From Mytilus californianus (Eukaryota > Mollusca > Bivalvia > Mytilida > Mytilidae), in NCBI RefSeq assembly GCF_021869535.1, contig NW_026262593.1, positions 74,156,822-74,220,821 of the forward strand: DNA of 64,000 nt, written 5' to 3'. The number at the start of each line of letters is the position of its first letter. The stretch's first letter is position 1. This document shows, in pieces, positions 43,800-53,497 of the stretch. The position numbers and the translations under genes were made by a program. Under the pieces are notes generated by a model, which had not been told where the DNA came from, did not search any database, and was given only the letters and a program-made list of their open reading frames with translations.

Positions 43800-46700
43800 A
43801 TCTTCTCGAGTTAACGCTTCTAGTTCAGTCTTTTTTACCTACTGCATTTTGTCTTCAAGAAACTCATTTAAAAGAAAGTGACAATGTATCTTTAAAAGGA
43901 TACAACATGTATAGCACATTTTCTAAGGTAGATGAACGTGCTGCAGGCGGATCATCCATTTTTGTGAAGGACAACGTCATTCATAGCACAGTCCAACTCA
44001 CCACGGATCTGCAGGCAGTTGCAATTCGTTTATCATTAGATAAAACAATTACATTATGTTCTATATATATTCCACCCAATTCAATTATCGATAAAGCTAA
44101 ACTCAAAAACCTCACTGATCAATTACCCTCACCATTTATACTTATGGGCGACTTCAATGCACACAACTCCTTGTGGGGAAGCAAGTCTCATAATATCAAA
44201 GGTAAGATCATTGAGGACTTTGTCTCTCAAGAAGGATTATGCATTTTTAATGATGGGTCTAATACTTATCTTCATCCTGGAAACGGGTCTTATTCTGCTA
44301 TTGATATCACTATTTGCGATCCCTCTCTTCTTCTGGATTATTCATGGCGTGTTCATGATGATCTATGTGGAAGTGATCACTTTCCAATAGTACTTGAACA
44401 TCTTTTTACTTCTGCCCAACAGAGAGTACCACGTTGGAAACTTGACAAGGCGGACTGGTCCTTGTTTGAGAATCTCTGTCAAGCGGAACTTCAGTCAAAG
44501 ATGTTTGAGACTGTACAAGATCCAATTTTAACTTTTAATACAGTTTTAACGTCAATTGCTGACAGAACTATTCCTAAGACCTCGGCAAATCCGAAACATC
44601 CCAGCAAACCATGGTTTGATGATGCTTGTGATCAAGGAATAGGTGACCGTATAAAATCTGAAAGACGGTTCAATCAACAACCAACGACGGAAAACTTGAG
44701 TAATTTCCGTGTTTTTCGCGCTAAGGCACGGCGGACTTGCAGGCAAGCACGACGAACGTCTTGGAAGAAATTTTTCTCGGAGATAACATCTCGCACTCCG
44801 ATGACAAAAGTATGGAACATGATACAAAAGATAAAAGGTAAAAATTCTAAAGCCACAGTTAAACATTTAAAAAATGGCAATGATTTATTAACATCTGAAA
44901 AGGATATTGCCAACAAGCTTGGTGAAACTTTTGCGAAATCTTCTTCTTCTAACAACTACAGGGAAGATTTTAAAAAAGTATAAAAACAAAAAGAAAAAAT
45001 TAAATTAAACTTTAAATTAAAAAATGGTGAAAATTATAATAAACTCTTTTCTCTTGAAGAACTTAAAACATCTCTGTCAAAAGCCCATGATACAGCTTGT
45101 GGGAATGATAATATTCACTACCAACTGTTACAACACTTGCCAGATTCCTCGCTGGAAGCTCTTTTGCAGCTTATGAATAACATCTGGGAATCTGGTGATT
45201 TACCATCAATCTGGAAGCTTGCAACCGTCGTGCCTATTCCAAAACCAAGTAAAGATCACACGGATCCTATTAATTATCGGCCAATTGCTCTTACCAGTTG
45301 TGTCTGTAAAACACTAGAACGGATGGTCAATGATCGCCTTGTTTGGTTCCTGGAATCCAATGGGCTTTTAGCCAATATCCAGTGTGGATTCCGCCAAGGT
45401 CGCAGTACTCTTGACCATCTTGTTCGATTCGAATCATTTGTCCGTAATGGTTTTGCGAAAAATGAACATGTAGTGTCGGTCTTTTTCGATCTAGAAAAAG
45501 CCTATGATACTGCATGGAAGTATGGTATTTTAAAAGATTGATTGATTGTTGGTTGCTTAACGTCCAGTGGCAAATATTTCATGCATATTCAGGACGAGAA
45601 CAAGTTCACAATAAATACAATAGGTAGGTTCTGTAACAGGGGCGTCTGGATTAAGGTCGGAGAAATTTAAACTGCCACGGGAAATGAGGGTATATTGGAT
45701 AGGGACAGAAATTTGGTCTTGCAACAGGTCATCTACGGACCCCTCAAAGAGTTGTTGCAAGGGTTCTTAACGTGCAAAGAGCGTGGCACTCTCTTTACAC
45801 GAGGCATCGGATTTAACGTCCCCATTCTGATCGGACGTGACTGCGAACTTGTACATCCCGCACAGCCAAACGGACGCCCCACTTTAGCGAGGGTTTTACC
45901 GCCGGTCGGAGGAAGACCAATGGTGACCATATTTCTATTCCCCAGTCACCCTTGGGGGTTATTTTAAAAGATCTCTTTGATATGGGGTTGAAAGGCAATA
46001 TGCCAAATTTTATTTCGAATTTTCTATCTAACAGACAATTTAATGTTAGAGTAAATTCAACCATGTCTGATCTGTATGATCAAGAGATGGGTGTCCCTCA
46101 GGGCAGTATTTTATCTGTTACATTATTTAGTCTTAAAATCAACAGCCTTTTGAAGTTTTAAAAAGTAATATTGAAGGTTCATTGTATGTTGATGACTTTT
46201 TAATATGTTATAGAGGCAAAAATATGAATAACATAGAAAGACAATTACAGTTATGTCTTGGAAGAATTGAAAAATGGGCCTCGGAAAATGGGTTTAAATT
46301 TTCCACTTCAAAAACGGTCGGGATGCATTTTTGTAACAAAAGGCAATTGCATCTTGATCCAGAACTCACTTTGTACGGCAACCCAATTAAAATGGTTGAT
46401 GAAACCAAATTTCTTGGGTTAATTTTCGATAAAAAGTTAACCTTTCTACCCCATATCAAAATGTTAAAATCGAAATGTTTAAAAGCATTAGATATTTTAA
46501 AAGTTGTCGGCAGCACCGACTGGGGTGGTGATCGCTACATTTTACTTAATTTATATAGATCTCTAGTTAGATCTAAACTAGATTATGGCTCTATAGTGTA
46601 TGGCTCTGCAAGGAAGTCCTACATACAGATTCTCGATGCTGTGCATCATCAGGGTTTGCGTCTCTGTCTTGGCGCATTTAAAACATCACCAGTTGAGAGT

Positions 46701-47861
46701 CTATATGTAGAGGCTGATGAGCACTCACTCTCTAACAGACGTTTGAAGCTTGGACTTCAATATGCTGTCAAACTAAAAGCCTACTCAGATAATCCTGCCT
46801 ACAGCTGTGTTTTTAATCCAATTTATGAAGATATTTTTGCAAAACATGAAAATAAAATTCCTCCGTTAGGTATACGTTTAAAACCACATTTAGCTTCTTT
46901 TGATTTAAAATCTGTTGCTCAAGTTGAAACTTGCAAATGTCCTCCATGGGAACTTCCCAAATCAAAAATGATATTTGATCTCCGTGAACACAATAAAAAT
47001 AAAACAAATCCTCTTTTAATTCAGCAACACTATGCTGAAATCAAAGCCAATTATTCAGATTTTTCAACTGTCTATACTGATGGATCAAAAGATGGTGACA
47101 GAGTTGCATCTGCTGCTGTCTTCAGGGACAGAGCTGCAACTCTCCGTTTGCCATCTGATGCATCGATCTTTACTGCTGAAGCAGAAGCAATAATTTTGGC
47201 TTTGAAATTTATTGCTTCTTCAGATAAATCCAAATTTATTATATGTTCTGATTCACTTTCATGCTTACAAGCTATACAAAATACTAAAATTAAAAACCCA
47301 ACAATTCTCAAAATTTTATATGTAATGAGGAATTTAAAAATTCTTCTTAAAGAAATATTATTTCTATGGGTGCCGAGTCATGTTGGAATCCTTGGAAACA
47401 CAGCTGTAGACCTTGAGGCAAAGAATGCCCTGGGTGACCCTTTATCTAACTGTGATATATCATATACCGATTTTAAATCTAATATTAGAGAATATGTTTT
47501 TAATATATTGAAAAATGAATGGAGTAAAAAAGATGGTAATAAATTACATGAAATTAAACCTAATTTATGTAAACCTTTCAATAATTTTATGTGCAGAAAA
47601 GATCAGTGTGTTATTTTTAGATGTCGTATTGGTCATACTAGAATAACACACGAATATCTTTTAAAAAATGAAGTAGAACCACAATGTATACCTTGTAAAT
47701 GCAAGTATACTATTAAACATGTTTTAATCAATTGTATTGACTTTGCTGATATTCGGAAGAAGCATTTCAATGTCAATAATATGTATGATTTATTTAATAA
47801 TATTCCATTTACAAATATTGTTTCATTCTTAAAAGAAATTGGAATATATTATAAAATATAA
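43757..47861 (+). pseudogene. ORF2 of LINE copy 3, broken and SINE-interrupted
   Basis: The ORF2 ATG is lost; the next in-frame ATG is at 43907, inside the endonuclease. A 1-nt change near 44978 creates a stop at 44981-44983 after the endonuclease. The RT region is interrupted by the SINE at 45539-45959. A 1-nt deletion near 46147-46151, shared with copy 2, shifts the frame just before YVDD. The last 559 codons (46182-47861) are open, with YVDD and RNase H (VYTDGSKDG, LWVPSHVGILGN). Confidence 0.93.
45539..45959 (-). mobile_element. SINE, full length, inside LINE copy 3
   Basis: A complete copy with a perfect 13-bp duplication tattttaaaagat (45526-45538 and 45960-45972). This is a third level of nesting: SINE in LINE in Maverick. 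Confidence 0.97.
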
Positions 47862-48439
47862 AAATGTTGTTATATTTAAAACGATTTTAATTTTTATCAC
47901 GTTATCTTAGTGTTGATTTTTATTTGTAAATAATCAATTTGCTTTAGTCTAGAATTTTAGTTTATTGAAAGACCTTTTGTCTGATTTTAAAAATATACCT
48001 TAAATTGTTATAATATTCGAATTAGCTCTCGCCGCGATATAGCCTTTCTGTGCTAATGCGGCGTAAAGCAAACAACAATCAATCAATCAATCTTTGTTCG
48101 TTAAGTAAATGTCGATATCATATATTTCACTTGTACTTAAGGGAATATAATAAGGAAGGTCAACGATTGTTGTCCAATCACCAGGTCTGTTTGAAATTAG
48201 CTTTCGTAACAGAGGTTTCTTGTCACCCTCCACGATGGAATCCTGACAAATACTCGAATATAGATAAACAGCTTCTGCTTTTGATAATTTGCTGATAACA
48301 TCGGCTTCTACTAAGGCCACCTTCCAACTTCCTTCTAAATATAAAGGAGTATTCAAATGTGATTTGAATTGATATGGTTTATTATCGGGAAAGTACTTTG
48401 TTGAACGGTCGCTACTGAGGACTACATAAATACTCATGT

Positions 48440-49573
48440 TTACTCGTTAGAATCTACTACGTCTTTGATCTCTCTTTCCGGTAACCATTGATTAAATTTA
48501 TTTGGAAACCCATCAAACTTGACTAAGACCTGTACTTCTCCATTTCGTTTGCACTCTCGTATTATCTTTTCGATATACCATAAGGTATTTTCATCCTTAT
48601 CAACCTTTTTCATCTCAGATTCATAAAAATTGCCAGAAATTGAAGAACCATCCATATCCTGAATCCTATACATACAAATATTTTGCATGCGAAAGCGTTG
48701 TCTAATCTTGAATATCTCTCTAGTAAAATGTTCATCGTAGGAACGATCAAAAATCATATTTTTATGAGAGATACGGATTAAGTCTCCAGTCTTATAATGA
48801 TATTGAGCGACATTTGTCTTCTTTTTCTTTGGTTTCAAATACATGTATGCCCAAATGTCAGCCTCGTTTTGCTTGTTCACATCCTTAGGGGCAAGTTGAT
48901 TTAAACTTCTATGAGGTGTGGCATTGTAACTTTTGACGATATCTTGTAAGACGTCAATGTAGCGATGGGTTCCGTGTTTTGTTATCCATCTTTGTAACAT
49001 GTTTTTTGTGGTTTGGATTACACGCTCGGCTATGTTTGCTTTTGTAAGTGAATTCAGAGCATTGAAATGATAAATTCCTAAGCTTTTCACATAATTTTTG
49101 GTGATCTTTGAGATGAACTCTGCACCAGAGTCTGTGCGTAATTTCTTACATATTCTCCCTTGGTTGAAAATTTTCTTAAAACCACCTACCACTTCCTTTG
49201 CCGTTTTATTTTTAAGAGGTTCTACCCAGAGATATTTTGTAAAGACGTCAATAACAAACAACACGTGTTTCACTTTGTCGTTTTGATCAGACAGTCTAGC
49301 AAAATCACCTAAATCAGCATCAAACATATCATCAATACCAGAAACGACAACTCTTGCTTTTTTAAAAGATTTTCGAGCTGGTTTTTGAAGACTGTAATTG
49401 TCTTGATTCTGTAACCATTTTGTTATTGTATTTTTACCAATGTTATGGATTCCACGAGTCTTTAACACTCGATATAATTTCTCCGGCCCCAAAAAAGCCC
49501 CTTCCGTTGAGGTGTTGTAATATATCTTTTTTAGAATGGAATCTACTTTCTGTTTGTCTACCCTTTTCACCAT
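48440..49573 (-). CDS. Retroviral-type integrase with C-terminal chromodomain
   Basis: The Maverick integrase. The N-terminal helical part (GPEKLYRVLKTRGIHN...) suits the DNA-binding region. The rve core has Asp in FDADLGD, Asp in LRTDSGAEF about 61 residues later, and Glu in KANIAERV 35 residues further on, the DDE triad. A C-terminal chromodomain (LWYIEKIIRE, VLVKFDGFPNKFNQWLPE) probably guides insertion to histone marks. I choose the ATG at 49573 (MVKRVDK): the 12 residues upstream in frame cross a likely splice acceptor (gatatttcag), so a 5'-UTR intron is probable. The frame is intact. Two bases separate its stop from the PX-like ATG. Confidence 0.92.
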   Translation of the reverse strand: MVKRVDKQKVDSILKKIYYNTSTEGAFLGPEKLYRVLKTRGIHNIGKNTITKWLQNQDNYSLQKPARKSFKKARVVVSGIDDMFDADLGDFARLSDQNDKVKHVLFVIDVFTKYLWVEPLKNKTAKEVVGGFKKIFNQGRICKKLRTDSGAEFISKITKNYVKSLGIYHFNALNSLTKANIAERVIQTTKNMLQRWITKHGTHRYIDVLQDIVKSYNATPHRSLNQLAPKDVNKQNEADIWAYMYLKPKKKKTNVAQYHYKTGDLIRISHKNMIFDRSYDEHFTREIFKIRQRFRMQNICMYRIQDMDGSSISGNFYESEMKKVDKDENTLWYIEKIIRECKRNGEVQVLVKFDGFPNKFNQWLPEREIKDVVDSNE

Positions 49574-49741
49574 TGTATTCTCTGAAATATCAAAGGAAAC
49601 AATCAACATGTGAAATTAAAAAAACAACAAGTATAAAAGGAACTATATTTTATTAGTACAAAAACTTACAAGTTTTACATTCAAGATATCATCATACAAT
49701 AATTCATTTAGAGTCTCTCATGATATTAAATAGCAATTTCA

Positions 49742-50086
49742 TCAGTCCTCATCTAGCAGTGGGATAACAGGGTATATCAATAAAGGAATCAAGCCGTGAT
49801 ATGCTAAAAGTGTTCGCTTTTTCCTTGCAATGTTAATGCGATTACTGGCTAAGGCACGAATGACGTTTCTGTAGTGTTTTAGTTTCTCTCTGTGAATATC
49901 TGTAAGTATCAGTTGTTCATGTAATACGATCATAACAATGTCACATAATGCATACAATTGATCCATTTCGGCAAAGTCAATCATCAGTTTTCTTTGAAAA
50001 GGTTCTGCACGATAAATTGTTTTCAGGAATACAGAATTGCATATGATGCGAGAACTCATTGTCACTCTAAATGCTAAAATGTCCAA
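49742..50086 (-). CDS. Small helical protein, paralogue of the gene at 37584
   Basis: A 114-aa, mainly alpha-helical, basic protein; the core runs FQRKLMIDFAEMDQLYALCD to RKKRTLLAYHGLIPLLIYP. It shares with 37584-37868 the order DQL helix, IRAL helix, Lys/Arg helix and a final L.P.L segment at low identity. The N-terminal part (MDILAFRVTMSSRII) may be longer than the real protein; a second ATG at 50059 is possible. Function unknown; intact. Confidence 0.6.
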   Translation of the reverse strand: MDILAFRVTMSSRIICNSVFLKTIYRAEPFQRKLMIDFAEMDQLYALCDIVMIVLHEQLILTDIHREKLKHYRNVIRALASNRINIARKKRTLLAYHGLIPLLIYPVIPLLDED

Positions 50087-50104
50087 ACAGCAGCTTCTAA
50101 TATA

Positions 50105-50542
50105 CTAAATCATTGCAGAGAATCTTTGAAAAAGCTGTGAGAAGTCTTGTACGTCCTTATACAGTCTGTCTGATTTCGGTTGATTTTTCCTGTACCATTC
50201 TTCATCTTCAAGCAATTGTGTAAATGCATCTCTAGATTTCTCACTGATATCCATAGTGTAACGACAGGTCCATCCCGATTCTTCCAGGTTTTTCATTTCC
50301 TCTCGCCACATATTAAGAACTGCTTTTTTATCAATGGATATCAAGGCTTCTTCGAAATGTGCTTCCAAATGTTCTCCTTCCGACCACATCAAGCAACTAT
50401 GTTGTACTTGAGAGGGGTGACCTACACCACAACCATAACAATGCTTCTCGGATAGTTCTAAAATTTTCTTTCTCAGTTTAGAAGCAAACTTAACATTGTA
50501 AATACTAAGCATAAAACTTAGAGTGTTTTCACTTATATTCAT
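50105..50542 (-). CDS. Cys/His-rich Maverick protein of unknown function
   Basis: The protein has a likely zinc-binding segment, HCYGCGVGHPSQVQHSCLMW, in its first third, then acidic helices and a C-terminal SDRLYKDVQDFSQLFQRF. The CYGC..HPSQ..H.CL pattern recurs in Maverick-encoded proteins as I recall, without known function. The frame reaches 50584, but the ATG at 50542 (MNISENTL) is a plausible start. It lies 18 bp upstream of the small helical gene on the same strand. Intact. Confidence 0.6.
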   Translation of the reverse strand: MNISENTLSFMLSIYNVKFASKLRKKILELSEKHCYGCGVGHPSQVQHSCLMWSEGEHLEAHFEEALISIDKKAVLNMWREEMKNLEESGWTCRYTMDISEKSRDAFTQLLEDEEWYRKNQPKSDRLYKDVQDFSQLFQRFSAMI

Positions 50543-50600
50543 TATGAATGATGAGGTCTTTCTAACTGTGGCGGTTGTATGCAAGTTTTATATGTACTAC

Positions 50601-50862
50601 AGTAATTAACATTCCGCAAATAATCATGTCAAAAATATGTTAACGATGTAGAAAATGTCTTAAATCTGATTAGTCTACTATTTAACATTCCACAAATATC
50701 TGGTAAAACTATGATAATGATATCAGAAAATGTCTCGTATAGTAATTAACATTCCGCAAATAATCATGTCGAAAATATGTTAACGATGTAAAAAATGTCT
50801 TAAATCTGATTAGTCTACTATTTCACATTCCACAAATAGCTGGTGAAACTATGATAATGATC
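50601..50862. repeat. Tandem duplication, 140-bp unit
   Basis: agtaattaacattccgcaaa occurs at 50601 and 50741, followed by the same cttaaatctgattagtctac block. There are two units with few differences. It lies between the BIR gene and the Cys/His-rich gene and could include the latter's promoter. Confidence 0.9.
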
Positions 50863-50912
50863 TTACCAATGCCTGGTATTTAGTAAAATTCGAAAGATAA
50901 CTGTCTAACCCA

Positions 50913-51236
50913 TTACTTAGTGAAATAGCTATAAAATGGAACCTTGTCAGACACCATTTTAGCGAATAAACAATTAGGTTCCCATTTCAAATGCTCCGTT
51001 TCTACGCAGTCGGACTTCTCCCACTGTTTTAGCGTTACATTGCAGTAAAAACAGGTAACTTTATCACTCATTCCAGTGTAAAAGAATCCATTCCGAATAA
51101 GATCTTGTGGTTTTTGTGACATCTGTCTAGGCCAATTCTCAAACGATTGTTCCCTGTCAATGTAGTACATTTTCGTTGGGTGCATAGGTTTAAATGTAAA
51201 CAACTTTGAACAGTATGCATCGGTGTCTATATCCAT
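50913..51236 (-). CDS. Single-BIR inhibitor-of-apoptosis-like protein
   Basis: A 107-aa protein that is essentially one BIR domain. It contains SFENWP (31-36), GFFYTGMSDKVTCFYC (50-65) and HLKWEPNC, with zinc ligands Cys62, Cys65, His82 and Cys89 in the usual spacing. There is no RING. BIR proteins bind caspases or IAP antagonists; which applies here cannot be read from sequence. It is the outermost gene at the right end, about 190 bp inside the inverted repeat, mirroring the DUF4326 gene at the left end. The frame is intact. Probably a host-derived accessory gene. Confidence 0.88.
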   Translation of the reverse strand: MDIDTDAYCSKLFTFKPMHPTKMYYIDREQSFENWPRQMSQKPQDLIRNGFFYTGMSDKVTCFYCNVTLKQWEKSDCVETEHLKWEPNCLFAKMVSDKVPFYSYFTK

Positions 51237-51423
51237 CTGTGAAAAAGAGTGATCTAACTAAAGCGAAATTGAAATTATTTGTCTTTACAAATTTCTCTAT
51301 AATTTTTTTTGTTCGCTTTCACACAGACAGTTTACTGAATGTGTAATAATGCCAACGTCTCTTATGGATAACAAGTCTCCAAATGAACAATAAAGAACAT
51401 TCTTAAAATATCAAACATACCAA

Positions 51424-51645
51424 TCATTTCTTGTATACTGAATGACGTCACACATTCCTAACCTACAACATTCCTTACATACTGAATGATGTCACACATT
51501 CCTAACCTATAACATTCCTTACATACTGAAGGACGTCACACATTCCTAACCTATAACATTCCTTACATACTGAATGACGTCACACATTCCAGACATTGCA
51601 ATATATTGCAAGAAAACTATCTAGAATCCCCAATACAACACTACT
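51424..51645 (-). repeat. Right terminal inverted repeat with four 44-bp units
   Basis: The inverted partner of 22668-22873. TGACGTCA-type cores lie at 51443, 51487, 51531 and 51575, exactly 44 bp apart; the first and last are perfect. The outermost perfect octamer ends 64 bases from the element end, the same distance as in the left repeat. It is about 16 bp longer than the left repeat. Confidence 0.93.
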
Positions 51646-51994
51646 ATTATATTCTACAATGTCGATAATTACATGTAATCATAGTAACAGAAATATGTCA
51701 TTCATAAGTCGATGAGTGGTTAGCGTAATAGTATTAGACAGACTGTACCAGTTAATCCGGACATGGGATATGAACGAGTAATTGGATTAGTACGTTTCAA
51801 AAATAAACACTTCAATTGTATTTGTTTTATTAAGACAGAACAGAGCCAGTTTATCATCGTATTTTCAAACAATGTAGGACAGAAAGTCACAGGAAAAAAG
51901 TCCCAATTCAGTTTTGAGATTTTTTTCTTTGTATATATTATATTATATTACTAGTATTTTAAAGATATTTCTGTAAGAAATATAAATATAAGTA
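51646..51994. other. Host flank right of the Maverick
   Basis: No supported gene. A 63-codon plus frame at 51763-51954 has no recognised features. Confidence 0.45.
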
Positions 51995-52007
51995 AGTAAA
52001 CAGCTAC

Positions 52008-52382
52008 AAATGATTAATTGATTGTTGAATGCTTTACGCTGCATCAGCACTAAAAGGCTATATCGCGGCGAGAGATATTTTAAACATCTTTAATTTTGAA
52101 GCAAAAACAATTATTTACAAATAAAAATTCATCCATATTTTAATTTTAAAGCAAAATTAATTATTTACAAATAAAATTTCATCTATAAGATAATCAGACA
52201 AAAACTTAAAATCATTTAAAACTAATACAACAAATTCATGTTTTGGAATATATGTCAATTTAAAAAAAAAATGAAACAAATATTTAAACTCGAACATCAT
52301 TAAATAAATCATATATATTGTTTACATTAAAATGTTTTTTCGGATATAAAAAAAAAATCAATACATTCGTAAATATGCTTAT
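52008..52382 (-). mobile_element. LINE copy 4, short 5'-truncated copy
   Basis: Reverse complement of the LINE 3' end: tail, tatcgcggcgaga stem and the last codons of ORF2, diverged from copies 1-3. The 13-bp duplication agtaaacagctac (51995-52007 and 52383-52395) is perfect. It is 375 bp. Confidence 0.9.
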
Positions 52383-52395
52383 AGTAAACAGCTAC

Positions 52396-52594
52396 GATGA
52401 CGGACAACAGATAAGGAAGGGCAGAATAAATTTGATGTGATGATATGGCCGACTGACGATGGTCAAATGTCAGTACATAGTCTGAATGAAATAAAAGAGC
52501 ATATGAAGCCACGGAACGACTATAAACTCGGCGACAAAGCAAAGGCTTCATATCCCGGGTACAATGGTGGAATTTTGAAATTTAGCCATTGGTG
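52396..52594 (+). CDS. Probable exon (WPTDDG-type) of a host or transposon-associated gene
   Basis: The open frame contains NKFDVMIWPTDDGQMSVHSL, later DYKLGDKAKASYPGY and NGGILKFS, and ends at a donor (gtaagaac near 52595). Possible acceptors are gacaacag and aagggcag. The Y.LG.KA...YPGY...IL element recalls the Tudor/SH3-like motif of the gene at 17417-18408. I recall similar WPTDDG exons in many mollusc genes of unknown function. Confidence 0.45.
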
Positions 52595-52599
52595 GTAAG

Positions 52600-53490
52600 A
52601 ACACACGACAATTCACCAATGCATGTACTTACACATAGAAACTATGCATGTCTTCTTGAAAAATAATGCATGTAACAACACTGGAATACATTTGGACGGT
52701 AAAATTCCTCAAAGTTGTTAGTATATTTGGTGGGTTCCCATGTTGATTCTGTCCGGATAATTTTTTCATTTGATTAAGAACAAATTAACCTACGAGAAGA
52801 AATAACAATGATTAGGAAATTTGAAGCGTTTAAAAAGTCCAATTCATAGAAAATCATTATAGCTAGCGGGGCATCAGTTTATATTTTCAGATATTTATGT
52901 CTTTGATTTAAGTAGCAGCAACAAAACAATATATTTGTCAAAACACCAATACAGCAAGTGTCTCGCCGGCTCTGCTTATAATGTCGAGGTCAGGTGAACA
53001 CTATGTAATGGAAATGAAGACAAAGTTTTGAAAAATCAAAGGTTTTTGAGAAAAAAAAGATACTTTACTAAGGAAGAAAAAGATAAAAGCGTAGATATCG
53101 AACAAAAGGAGAATTAAAAGTGGCGCTATGAACAAAGAAACAGCCCACTCAGCTACGCGACCCTGTTTTGTTCATGTTTCTCGTCTAGAACGGAATGACA
53201 AATGTTAGACGATCTCGTTCAAGATATATTGGAAAAGGCGTATTGTATAACAGATTTTAAAATGTACAGTCACTGCTGACAAAAGAGGAATTGGTGAGCT
53301 TAAAGACATAAAATTAGTATCCGTCCTAAAGATGACGCAAGACAGGATGTTCCACTGATAAAGCTTTCAAAGTTACTTTTTGGGCCAGGGCATATACAGC
53401 TTGAATAAACACAAAGAAAGACCCTTCAGGGAGCAACCACATCCCTGGATACTACAGATACTTTGACTCTCTGTAAGCTTTACATTCGGT
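52600..53490. other. Intergenic DNA
   Basis: No supported feature. A degraded coding-like stretch may lie at 53270-53420 but cannot be assigned. Confidence 0.35.
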
Positions 53491-53497
53491 CAATACT

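Larger units (their letters stand above)
41506..48090 (+). mobile_element. LINE copy 3, full length, inserted in the Maverick
   Basis: The complete element has a 5' end ccccccggtggatcgctatc, a 0.76-kb GC-rich 5' UTR, ORF1, ORF2, 3' UTR and CAAT tail. The 11-bp target duplication tctttgttcgt is perfect (41495-41505 and 48091-48101). It is 6585 bp, or about 6.15 kb without its internal SINE. It is antisense to the disrupted PX-like gene. Both ORFs are broken. It is the only copy here that shows the 5' end of the family. Confidence 0.96.
41423..48437 (-). pseudogene. PX-like minor virion protein split by LINE copy 3
   Basis: The frame starts at 48437, two bases after the integrase stop (MSIYVVLSSDRSTKYFPDN, then SWKVALVEADV and DLPYYIPLSTSEIYDI). 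It runs into the LINE target duplication at 48091-48101. The same frame resumes at 41423-41494, beyond the LINE, and stops two bases before the basic-protein ATG. The start pattern (short strand, FPDN.pY.F...l..pL.L.G.W.VAL.E) matches the PX family of Mavericks, thought to be a minor capsid component. The LINE removes the last about 25 residues from the gene. Confidence 0.75.
22668..51645. mobile_element. Maverick/Polinton (adintovirus-like) element, 29.0 kb including nested insertions
   Basis: Near-identical inverted repeats begin agtagtgttgtattggggat at 22668 and, in reverse complement, at 51645. The AG...CT ends fit Mavericks. The flanking hexamers cttaga and attata agree at four of six positions, so the expected 6-bp target duplication is degraded or absent. 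Between the ends lie the hallmark genes: integrase, protein-primed PolB, FtsK/HerA-type ATPase, adenain-like protease, major capsid protein and a PX-like protein. Subtracting one LINE (with its SINE), two further SINEs and the target duplications leaves about 21.5 kb, somewhat above the usual 15-20 kb. PolB, capsid and PX-like genes are broken, so this copy is a fossil. Confidence 0.95.

Noticed and set aside
22662..51651. A perfect 6-bp target duplication for the Maverick
   Set aside because: The flanking hexamers cttaga and attata agree at only four positions. I report it as degraded or absent.
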